NCBI GenBank assembly: GCA_003217835.1
Contig: QHMQ01000019.1
Location: 1 to 6,424 of the forward strand
DNA length: 6,424 nt
Direction: 5' to 3'
Origin: Verrucomicrobiota bacterium
GTDB taxonomy: Bacteria; Verrucomicrobiota; Verrucomicrobiia; Chthoniobacterales; UBA10450
Part shown: positions 1 to 5,199 of the stretch, piece by piece
How the letters are laid out: every line of letters starts with the position of its first letter
Position numbering within the stretch: position 1 is the first letter of the stretch
Program-made: the position numbers and the translations under genes
Notes under the pieces: generated by a model
What the model was told of the DNA's origin: nothing
Database searches by the model: none
Seen by the model: only the letters and a program-made list of their open reading frames with translations

Positions 1-82
1 TTTTGGTTTTCGGCATAGAGGTTGATTACCGTTTCACTCGCGTAAGGGCAATACTAATTTTGGCGAAACGAAAAAAATCTTA

Positions 83-532
83 CTAAGCCATTCGGCGGAC
101 GGCTAACGCCGCCAGATCGTCTGGCAACGCATCTTTGCCGTTTTCTGGTACCACTTGATTTAATATACCTCTGAGGAGCGCCTCGGCATTGGGCGCGGAG
201 TGATCGAGCATTTTCTCCAGGCGCTCTGGGGTTAAGCGCAGTCGTTCGCCTCTTGCTGCGCCGAACAAACCGTCTGTATAAAGGAGAAAGGCGTCGCCCG
301 AGTCAAGATCGATAGTCGTTTCTGTAAATTCAGGGTGTTCGATCAAACCCAGCGGAGGGGCGACCGATGCGATCGACCCTGTGCCGCCGCCGTGGCGCGC
401 GATCAGGACCGGAGGGTGCCCTGCGCCCACGACAGTCGCGCGTCCGGTCACGGGATTGACCGCGACACACATAGCTGTCATAAAAGAGCGCGCGCCAAAA
501 ATGCTCCGAAAATCGTTGTTCACTGCTTCCAT
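83..532 (-). CDS. 3' fragment: C-terminal PP2C/SpoIIE phosphatase domain
   Basis: A 149-residue frame can start at the ATG at 532-530, which overlaps the stop of the upstream fragment as TAATG (534-530). That geometry allows termination-reinitiation, so both halves could be made from one message. The fragment reads MEAVNNDF, then GARSFMTAMCVAV, AGHPP, the metal-site motif LYTDGL, and DDLAALAVR near the end, all typical of the C-terminal half of SpoIIE-type phosphatases. It lacks the first two metal aspartates, which are in the upstream fragment. Alone it should be inactive; reconstitution from two chains is only a possibility. The homologous frame extends upstream to about 571, but no ATG lies there. 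The frame continues open to 778, where it is out of phase with the recognised protein. Confidence 0.5.
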   Translation of the reverse strand: MEAVNNDFRSIFGARSFMTAMCVAVNPVTGRATVVGAGHPPVLIARHGGGTGSIASVAPPLGLIEHPEFTETTIDLDSGDAFLLYTDGLFGAARGERLRLTPERLEKMLDHSAPNAEALLRGILNQVVPENGKDALPDDLAALAVRRMA

Positions 533-1245
533 TACCCTGGCGGGTTCATCGTGCTCGACGCTGCCATGATGGCGCCGTGGCCGGTACCATCGGCAATCCA
601 AAACAAGATCCTGCCATCTTTCATGCGCAGCCAACCATAGATATCGCCACCCACTTGGATCACAGGTCGATAACAAGCGGCGACTTCCCAGCCTGCAATC
701 GTGGGTGGCTTTTGTGGAATGAGAGATTGCTGAGTCAATTGCGCGGCAGCAAGATCGCGCTCCAGATTCCGACGCCATTCTTCAAGCTCGTCATTTTGCC
801 GCTCTAATTGGCGCCGCATCGAGCGCAGCCGAAGCTGAGTCTCAATTCGCGCCCGCAACACCGCAGCGTTGACTGGCTTGGTCACAAAATCATCAGCCCC
901 GGATTGTAAGCAACGCACTTCGCTTTCCTCGCTTCCGTGCCCCGTCAACATAATCGTGGGAATTTGCGCGATTGCCGGATCGCTATCCGAGCGAAGGCTT
1001 TTTAGCACCTCAGCGCCGTTTAGCCCGGGCAATTCGAAGTCGAGAAGAAGAAGCGAAGGCTGCTGGGCGCGCATAAGTTCTAATGCCTCGGTCCCGTCCT
1101 CGCACTCGCGGCACTCGTACCCTGCGGACGCCAGCAGTTGCGCTAGGATTTTGCGACTCACTGCGTCATCATCTACAACTAAAATCTGTGCACGGGACGT
1201 CTTCCACATCTCTTCTTTGGATTCGGATGAAAAGTGTTTCGCCAT
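532..1245 (-). CDS. 5' fragment: receiver domain, coiled coil and truncated PP2C domain
   Basis: This is the 237-residue open frame of the broken gene. The receiver fold (about residues 19-135) is complete with all conserved residues, so phosphorylation at D69 should still be possible. The phosphatase part stops after the second metal-site motif (D219, GHG 222-224) and ends in a non-homologous tail (IMAASSTMNPPG). Without the C-terminal metal-binding aspartates the product should lack phosphatase activity (inference). The ATG at 1245 has no Shine-Dalgarno sequence. A second in-frame ATG at 1209 would begin the protein at MWKTSRAQILVVDDD, a natural start for a receiver domain, and a TAGAAT -10-like hexamer at 1254-1249 (minus strand) would suit that choice. 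The start is therefore uncertain. Confidence 0.7.
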   Translation of the reverse strand: MAKHFSSESKEEMWKTSRAQILVVDDDAVSRKILAQLLASAGYECRECEDGTEALELMRAQQPSLLLLDFELPGLNGAEVLKSLRSDSDPAIAQIPTIMLTGHGSEESEVRCLQSGADDFVTKPVNAAVLRARIETQLRLRSMRRQLERQNDELEEWRRNLERDLAAAQLTQQSLIPQKPPTIAGWEVAACYRPVIQVGGDIYGWLRMKDGRILFWIADGTGHGAIMAASSTMNPPG

Positions 1246-1436
1246 TGTATTCTAGTCGATCTTTGCCAAAGCATCGGATCTTGGGATTTGATGAGGCTGT
1301 CGCGGAAGCTCTCGGAGAGAGGACCGGCAGAAGATTTCTTGGCGAGTATGGTAGCGCCGGCGGCGAACTTCCGGGACGATTTAGTGATTGGCAACGAGGT
1401 TCGATGCAGATACGTTTCGCGCAGCATTCCCAGTTT
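1246..1436. other. divergent intergenic region
   Basis: This stretch separates the minus-strand regulator gene from the plus-strand lipoprotein gene and must hold both promoters if each gene is transcribed on its own. On the plus strand TTGGCA (1388-1393) and TACGTT (1411-1416) are 17 bases apart, but the -10 match is poor. On the minus strand TAGAAT (1254-1249) is a good -10-like hexamer without a matching -35. Short open frames cross the region on both strands; none shows a motif I recognise. I see no convincing operator or terminator. Confidence 0.35.
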
Positions 1437-1826
1437 ATGAAATTCTCACTGTCGCTTGCCTTTGTCGTCGCCTTCTTTCTTTCCTCATGCAGTGAGGAGC
1501 CGCCGCCGCAACGTACCCGTCATCCCGTCGCAAATTATCCACCAGCGCAGACCGAACAATATCCGCCTCAGCAGCAGCCGTTCAACCCGAATGGACCCGT
1601 TCAGCCTCAAGGTACGCCCCGCGAGGCGGGTGCAGCTTCCCCTGTTCCAACGGCTGCGCCCACGAAAGTAGCGAAGGGAGATTATCCATACGGAATTCCT
1701 GTTCCTGGCAAGCCTCATCTTGTGGAAAGTCCGTTTTCGCCCGGTAAATACGTGGACGTGGAAGGATTTCCTCCAGGAACGGAAGTGAAGGATCCTTACA
1801 CCGACAAAATCTTTCTCGTCCCGTAA
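1437..1826 (+). CDS. small proline-rich lipoprotein with conserved C-terminal module
   Basis: The 129-residue product begins with a lipoprotein signal peptide: MK, then a hydrophobic core (residues 3-14), then the lipobox LSSC with the lipidated cysteine at residue 18. The mature protein should be anchored to a membrane facing the periplasm. Residues 19-80 are rich in proline and glutamine (NYPPAQ, QYPPQQQP) and probably disordered. The last 47 or so residues form a compact module: YPYGIPVPGKP, SPFSPGKYVDVEGFPPGT, KDPYTDKIFLVP. I recall similar endings in uncharacterised Verrucomicrobiota lipoproteins; the function is unknown. The ATG at 1437 gives a textbook signal peptide but has no Shine-Dalgarno sequence. 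An in-frame ATG at 1404, preceded by GAGG four bases upstream, would add 11 residues and is the alternative. The gene is divergent from the regulator and 172 bases upstream of aroA on the same strand. Confidence 0.8.
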   Translation: MKFSLSLAFVVAFFLSSCSEEPPPQRTRHPVANYPPAQTEQYPPQQQPFNPNGPVQPQGTPREAGAASPVPTAAPTKVAKGDYPYGIPVPGKPHLVESPFSPGKYVDVEGFPPGTEVKDPYTDKIFLVP

Positions 1827-1876
1827 TTGCGCTAACTTGCGCCAGCGCCCGTCGCGCTCGCACAAAGTTAACTTGA

Positions 1877-1915
1877 AAAATCTTTGGATTTTGCCTCCTC
1901 GCAAGAGAGGGAGGC
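1877..1915. other. two adjacent small inverted repeats upstream of aroA
   Basis: AAAATC (1877-1882) and GATTTT (1887-1892) form a 6-bp stem with a four-base loop. Directly after it GCCTCC (1893-1898) and GGAGGC (1910-1915) form a second 6-bp stem with an 11-base loop. No T-tract follows on either strand, so this is not a clear intrinsic terminator. It could end the lipoprotein transcript or lie in the aroA leader. The rest of the 1827-1998 gap shows only the repeated word TAACTTG and no convincing promoter. Confidence 0.25.
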
Positions 1916-1998
1916 TGGACAACACCGTCTTATATCCGATGCTGGTCTCGGGGCGCGAATGAAGCGCTCGCTCCGCCAAAAAATTTCACAATTCGTCT

Positions 1999-3351
1999 AT
2001 GGAACTACGGATCAAGCGGGCCCCTCGAATTGACATGGAAATCGCCGTTCCAGGCGACAAAAGCATTTCGCATCGCGCGGTGATCATTGCGGCTTTGTCC
2101 AATGGTGTGTGCACCCTGGGTGGGTTTCTCGCGAGCGAAGATTGCATGCGCACCGTCAACGCAATGCGCGCTTTAGGTGTTAAGATCGAACAACCTGCGC
2201 CAGACAAGCTGATCGTCCACGGAAAAAGGCGTGTCCTCACACCGCCCAAAAAGGAAATTAATTGCGGAAATTCTGGGACGACGATGCGGCTTCTCGCTGG
2301 CCTGCTCTCCGGACAGACATTTGAGAGCCGCCTCGTCGGTGACGCCGGGCTCTCTCGACGTCCCATGGATCGCGTGATCGCGCCGCTTCGTCAGATGGGC
2401 GCAAACATTCTCGCCGAAGGTCCGGAACAGACGCCGCCAATCCGCATCCGTGGCGGCTCTTTGCGGGGAATTCACTATCGACTGCCGATTGCGAGCGCCC
2501 AGGTAAAAGGCTCTTTGCTCTTGGCGGGTTTGTTTGCCAAGGGCAAAACCACGGTCGAGCAGCGCTCAATCACTCGAAATCATACTGAGCTGATGCTGAA
2601 CTATTTTCTCGTGCGCACGGCAAAAGATGGCGATGACAATATCAGTGTATTCGGTGACCAGGTTCCGGAGTCGCGCGATTTTAGTATTCCGGGCGATATT
2701 TCCTCAGCGGCTTTTTGGTTGGTCGCCGCCGCGGCGCAACCGCGAGGCCACCTGCTCGTACGCGATATTGGTTTAAACGATACCCGGACGGCGTTACTCG
2801 GCGTTTTGCTGCGAATGGGCGCGCAGGTGCGAGAAGCCGTCGAAGATGTCGATCAACTTGAACCGCGCGGCGTCGTCGAGGTTACGGGTGTCGCGCTCAA
2901 AGGTACCGTCATTCAGGGCAAAGAAGTGCCGCAGCTCATTGACGAATTGCCGATCCTGGCGGTAGCAGGCGCCCTGGCAAATGGCACGACGATCATTCGC
3001 CATGCCCAGGAGTTGCGCGTCAAAGAAAGCGATCGCATTGCCGCGATCGCGCACAATTTGCGCTCCATGGGTACGCAGGTAACCGAAATGAAGGATGGCC
3101 TCGAAATTCATGGTCCGGCTGCCCTACACGGGACGCGCGTAGCGAGTTTCGGCGATCATCGCATCGCGATGGCCTTTGCCATTGCGGGCCTCTTTGCCGA
3201 CGGCGAAACGATTGTTCAGGATGCCGACTGCATTCGTGAATCTTATCCGGGGTTTGAAACCGTACTCGAAGAGTTCACCAATTCGAAACGGATGCAGATT
3301 AGCACGCCGGTCATCGGTTCACTGACTCCTGCGCCAGTCGAGGAAGCCTGA
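1999..3351 (+). CDS. aroA: 3-phosphoshikimate 1-carboxyvinyltransferase (EPSP synthase)
   Basis: The 450-residue cytoplasmic enzyme transfers the enolpyruvyl group of phosphoenolpyruvate to shikimate 3-phosphate, the sixth step of the shikimate pathway. Motifs run in the family order: PGDKSISHRA (18-27, with K21, S22 and R26 for substrate phosphate binding), NCGNSGTTMR (88-97), GDAGLSRRPM (114-123), SAQVKGSLLLAG (166-177), IDELPILAV with the catalytic D315, LRVKESDR (339-346, K342), GDHRIAM (385-391) and SYPGF (415-419). The GNSGTTMR and SYPGF forms resemble Bacillus-type rather than E. coli-type enzymes. The position of E. coli K411 (RKTFP) reads RESYP here, so that lysine is absent. Length is near the usual 430-450. 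The ATG at 1999 lacks a Shine-Dalgarno sequence, but the conserved N-terminal motif starts 17 residues later, so it fits. It is the first gene of the likely aroA-cmk-plsC operon. Confidence 0.97.
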   Translation: MELRIKRAPRIDMEIAVPGDKSISHRAVIIAALSNGVCTLGGFLASEDCMRTVNAMRALGVKIEQPAPDKLIVHGKRRVLTPPKKEINCGNSGTTMRLLAGLLSGQTFESRLVGDAGLSRRPMDRVIAPLRQMGANILAEGPEQTPPIRIRGGSLRGIHYRLPIASAQVKGSLLLAGLFAKGKTTVEQRSITRNHTELMLNYFLVRTAKDGDDNISVFGDQVPESRDFSIPGDISSAAFWLVAAAAQPRGHLLVRDIGLNDTRTALLGVLLRMGAQVREAVEDVDQLEPRGVVEVTGVALKGTVIQGKEVPQLIDELPILAVAGALANGTTIIRHAQELRVKESDRIAAIAHNLRSMGTQVTEMKDGLEIHGPAALHGTRVASFGDHRIAMAFAIAGLFADGETIVQDADCIRESYPGFETVLEEFTNSKRMQISTPVIGSLTPAPVEEA

Positions 3352-3354
3352 TCG

Positions 3355-3374
3355 GCAAGCAAGCGTTTGCTTGC
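3355..3374 (+). terminator. stem-loop after the aroA stop; attenuator, weak terminator or stabiliser
   Basis: GCAAGCAA (3355-3362) pairs perfectly with TTGCTTGC (3367-3374) around the loop GCGT, three bases after the aroA stop codon. No T-tract follows, so a classical intrinsic terminator is unlikely. A second GCTTGC at 3387-3392 could pair with GCAAGC (3355-3360) instead, giving two exclusive foldings. It lies in the 72-base aroA-cmk gap and could set the ratio of the two products or protect an mRNA end (inference). Confidence 0.4.
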
Positions 3375-3423
3375 GTGTCTCCGCAGGCTTGCTCTGCATC
3401 TTCCCGACACACTAATTTCAGAC

Positions 3424-4077
3424 ATGCGGAAAGATTTCCATCATGTTGTCGCTATCGATGGTCCGGCTGCCTCCGGGAAGAGCAGTGTCGCTCGAGAGCT
3501 TGGCCGGCGACTCGGGTTCGCCTATGTGAATTCGGGTGCGATTTATCGTGCGATCACCTGGCACGTCCTTCAAAAGGCGATTGATCCTGGCGACACCGTG
3601 CGCGTCGGGCAAGCGGTCGAGTCCGTCAAGATCGCTTACCGTCTTGAGAATGATGACTCGCGCATCTTCATTGATGATGCCGATCCAACTGATCGCTTGC
3701 ACGAGGATCGCGTCAATGAAGCTGTTTCCCGCGTAAGCAGGGTTCCCAGAGTCCGTGGAATTGTCGTTCGGCAAATGCGCGATTACGCGCGCAGGTACGA
3801 CCTAGTCGTCGAGGGCCGTGACATCGGTTCGGTGGTTTTTCCAGATACGCCCTACAAATTTTACATCGACGCATCGCCCGACGTACGCCTCCAGCGACGC
3901 GCCGCGCAGGGCCAGCGCGACGAAATCGCCGCGCGCGATCTTGCCGATTCTTCGCGGCTCGCCTCGCCGCTCATCGTCGCGCAGGATGCGCACATCATTG
4001 ATACGTCACATCTTACGATCGACCAGGTCGTCGGTGAAATCATTGAACAACTGAAGCTCAAAGGGCTGGCGCTTTAA
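3424..4077 (+). CDS. cmk: cytidylate kinase (CMP/dCMP kinase)
   Basis: The 217-residue cytoplasmic enzyme phosphorylates CMP and dCMP with ATP to give CDP and dCDP. The P-loop GPAASGKSS is at residues 13-21. The CMP-binding segment VNSGAIYR (35-42) has S37 and R42 in the places of E. coli S36 and R41. VVEGRDIGSVVFPD (128-141) is the conserved core motif, and RDLADSSRLASPL (171-183) holds the LID arginines. The LID is about ten residues shorter than in E. coli, which accounts for most of the difference from the usual 225 or so. N36 stands where E. coli has D35, which helps bind the nucleotide. The frame is open upstream to a TTG at 3367, but that start would lie inside the post-aroA hairpin and add 19 non-conserved residues. 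The ATG at 3424 is chosen; it lacks a Shine-Dalgarno sequence. Only 11 bases separate it from the acyltransferase gene. Confidence 0.95.
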   Translation: MRKDFHHVVAIDGPAASGKSSVARELGRRLGFAYVNSGAIYRAITWHVLQKAIDPGDTVRVGQAVESVKIAYRLENDDSRIFIDDADPTDRLHEDRVNEAVSRVSRVPRVRGIVVRQMRDYARRYDLVVEGRDIGSVVFPDTPYKFYIDASPDVRLQRRAAQGQRDEIAARDLADSSRLASPLIVAQDAHIIDTSHLTIDQVVGEIIEQLKLKGLAL

Positions 4078-4088
4078 CGCTTCGACCC

Positions 4089-4703
4089 GTGAATCTCTAC
4101 TACTGGCTTGGTTACCATCTCTCGCGCTTGATCGGCCGAGTATGTTTTCGTCTTCGGATAATTCATCGGGAACGTATGATTCAAACAGGTCCAGTGATTC
4201 TGGCCATGAATCATCAGAGTTATCTCGATCCGCCACTTGCCGGCATTACTTGCGATCGCGCAATCTACTTTCTGGCGCGCCGAACGTTGACGGAAGTGCC
4301 GCTGCTCGGCTGGCTTTTACCGAAGCTGAACGTTATCCCTGTTAATCAGGAAGGGATCGACCGAAGCGCCCTCAAGACTTTGATTCGTGTTCTGAAATCT
4401 GGAAACGCAGCGCTGGTTTTTCCGGAAGGCTCGCGGACGCTCGATGGTAATTTGCAGGCTGCTCAGCCGGGACTGGGATTGGTGATCGCAAAAACGCTCG
4501 CTCCCGTGGTGCCAATGCGGATCTTTGGGGCACACGAAGCTTTGCCGCGTGGCGGCGGCGGTTTGCATTTTGTGCCAATCACGATCGTGGTTGGAGAGCC
4601 GATTTTTTTTACGCCTGTGGAGCTCGAATCGCACGCAAAAAATCTCTATGGGCAAATAAGCCAGCGCGTAATGGACGCGATCGTCGCGTTGCGCTTGGAG
4701 TAA
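4089..4703 (+). CDS. plsC: 1-acyl-sn-glycerol-3-phosphate acyltransferase, PlsC family
   Basis: The 204-residue protein belongs to the PlsC family, which acylates lysophosphatidic acid to phosphatidic acid at the inner face of the membrane. Motif I is NHQSYLDPP (41-49), with the catalytic H42 and D47 in the H-x4-D arrangement. The stretch ARRTLTEVPLLGWLL (63-77) matches the acceptor-binding region, FPEGSRT (111-117) is motif III, and VPMRIFGAHEALP (141-153) is the motif IV region. No long N-terminal membrane segment is evident, only a short amphipathic or hydrophobic start (NLYYWLGYHLSRLIG). The start is GTG at 4089, 11 bases after the cmk stop, without a Shine-Dalgarno sequence; the spacing favours co-transcription and possibly translational coupling. 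Substrate specificity (acyl-CoA or acyl-ACP, or a different lysolipid) cannot be read from the sequence. Confidence 0.92.
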   Translation: MNLYYWLGYHLSRLIGRVCFRLRIIHRERMIQTGPVILAMNHQSYLDPPLAGITCDRAIYFLARRTLTEVPLLGWLLPKLNVIPVNQEGIDRSALKTLIRVLKSGNAALVFPEGSRTLDGNLQAAQPGLGLVIAKTLAPVVPMRIFGAHEALPRGGGGLHFVPITIVVGEPIFFTPVELESHAKNLYGQISQRVMDAIVALRLE

Positions 4704-4710
4704 TCCGCGT

Positions 4711-4722
4711 TTGCGCAGGCAA
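4711..4722 (+). repeat. short hairpin after plsC sharing words with other intergenic hairpins
   Basis: TTGC (4711-4714) pairs with GCAA (4719-4722) around GCAG. The block GCGTTTGC (4707-4714) also occurs in the post-aroA hairpin (3363-3370), and CGCAGGC (4714-4720) recurs at 3382-3388 and 5152-5158. The stem is only 4 bp, so alone it is weak. Confidence 0.25.
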
Positions 4723-4743
4723 GATCGACACCGATATTTTCCC

Positions 4744-4938
4744 GTGAATTCAGTGCAACCATCTCGCGAAAAACCGTCATCGTCGCGAGTTCCTAAGAGC
4801 GTAGTTGTGCTCATGCTCGTGATCGTTTTGTCCATGGCGTCGCTGGCGATTTATGCCAACGCTCAGCGTTGGCGCCGAAACCAAGTCGAAACGGTTACGG
4901 TCACACCGCCAGCCTCACCCGCACCGGCAATGCCCTGA
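4744..4938 (+). CDS. small single-span membrane protein of unknown function
   Basis: The 64-residue product has a charged N-terminus (R8, K10, R15, K18), one transmembrane segment (about residues 19-39, VVVLMLVIVLSMASLAIYA), then a short basic stretch (QRWRRN) and a threonine/proline/alanine-rich tail (VTVTPPASPAPAMP). I do not recognise a family. It lies just after plsC on the same strand and is probably the last gene of the operon. The start is GTG at 4744 with the same CCCGTGAAT context as the plsC start. A TTG at 4711, seven bases after the plsC stop, would add 11 residues but lies in a small hairpin. Neither has a Shine-Dalgarno sequence. The hydrophobic segment is well formed, which supports a real gene, but no homology can be claimed. 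Confidence 0.55.
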   Translation: MNSVQPSREKPSSSRVPKSVVVLMLVIVLSMASLAIYANAQRWRRNQVETVTVTPPASPAPAMP

Positions 4939-5199
4939 GTCTCACACGATCGGCGATTCATTTTCATCGCTTGTTTCGAATAACTGAAAACGACCACGGT
5001 CTAAACAAACCATGACTTTGCCCCGCCGTTGATTATTGTTCTGACAATATTTGGCGGATGCCAAAAGCAACAACTCCGCCGATAACCGCAACGCCAACCG
5101 TGGGTAAACCCGCTCCGATAATGTGTCGTCTTCTCCATCCATGGAAGAGTGCGCAGGCTGACAGCCTGCAAGTCGAATTATGCAAGCCAGAGGCCCGCA
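4939..5199. other. convergent intergenic region
   Basis: This 261-base gap separates the plus-strand operon end from the minus-strand ligase end. It contains the perfect hairpin at 5153-5169. Open frames of 55-76 codons exist on both strands, but none shows a recognisable motif. One minus-strand frame (about 5200-5033) would encode a glycine/valine-rich hydrophobic segment, but it has no ATG start. No classical terminator with a T-tract is visible. Confidence 0.4.
5153..5169. repeat. perfect 7-bp palindromic hairpin in the convergent gap
   Basis: GCAGGCT (5153-5159) and AGCCTGC (5163-5169) are perfect inverted copies around GAC. Being symmetrical and located between converging genes, it could act on both transcripts, 31 bases past the ligase stop on the minus strand. 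No T-tract follows on either side. Its left arm shares CGCAGGCT with 3382-3389, suggesting a small dispersed repeat family (inference). Confidence 0.4.

Larger units (their letters stand above)
83..1245 (-). pseudogene. response regulator fused to PP2C/SpoIIE-type phosphatase, frame broken
   Basis: Seen: two overlapping minus-strand frames together encode one recognisable protein. The first gives a receiver domain (acidic pair D25/D26, phosphoacceptor D69, T101, K123-P124), a charged coiled coil at about residues 137-170, and the start of a SpoIIE/PP2C domain (VGGD with D201, IADGTGHG with D219). The second frame resumes at HHGSVEHDEP and carries the rest of that domain: AGHPP, LYTDGL and DDLAALAVR. 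The junction is near position 571, where GHGA is followed in the other frame by HHG. From family knowledge, about 13 residues of an alpha helix normally lie between these segments, so a loss of roughly 40 bases (3n+1) fits better than a one-base slip. Intact length would be near 400 residues. Family members take phosphoryl input at the receiver and dephosphorylate a serine or threonine partner, often an anti-sigma antagonist; no partner gene is visible. True decay and an assembly error cannot be separated here. Confidence 0.75.

Noticed and set aside
71..110. T-tract after the regulator gene stop (minus strand, 77-71) as an intrinsic terminator
   Set aside because: The only GC-rich stem nearby lies inside the end of the gene, about 16 bases before the T-tract, too far for a standard terminator.
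1179..1427. Minus-strand open frame of 82 codons upstream of and overlapping the regulator gene start
   Set aside because: It overlaps the receiver gene in another frame, shows no recognised motif, and is matched by an equally open plus-strand frame in the same DNA.
3367..3423. TTG start giving cytidylate kinase 19 extra residues
   Set aside because: The extension begins within the post-aroA hairpin, is not conserved-looking, and the ATG at 3424 gives the normal spacing to the P-loop.
1999..4938. Operon as a novel or defence-related system
   Set aside because: The genes are standard housekeeping enzymes in a plausible order, with no toxin, nuclease, integrase or repeat array nearby.
4942..5142. 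Minus-strand 66-codon frame in the convergent gap
   Set aside because: No recognised motif, no clear ribosome binding site, and atypical composition; homology data would be needed to support it.
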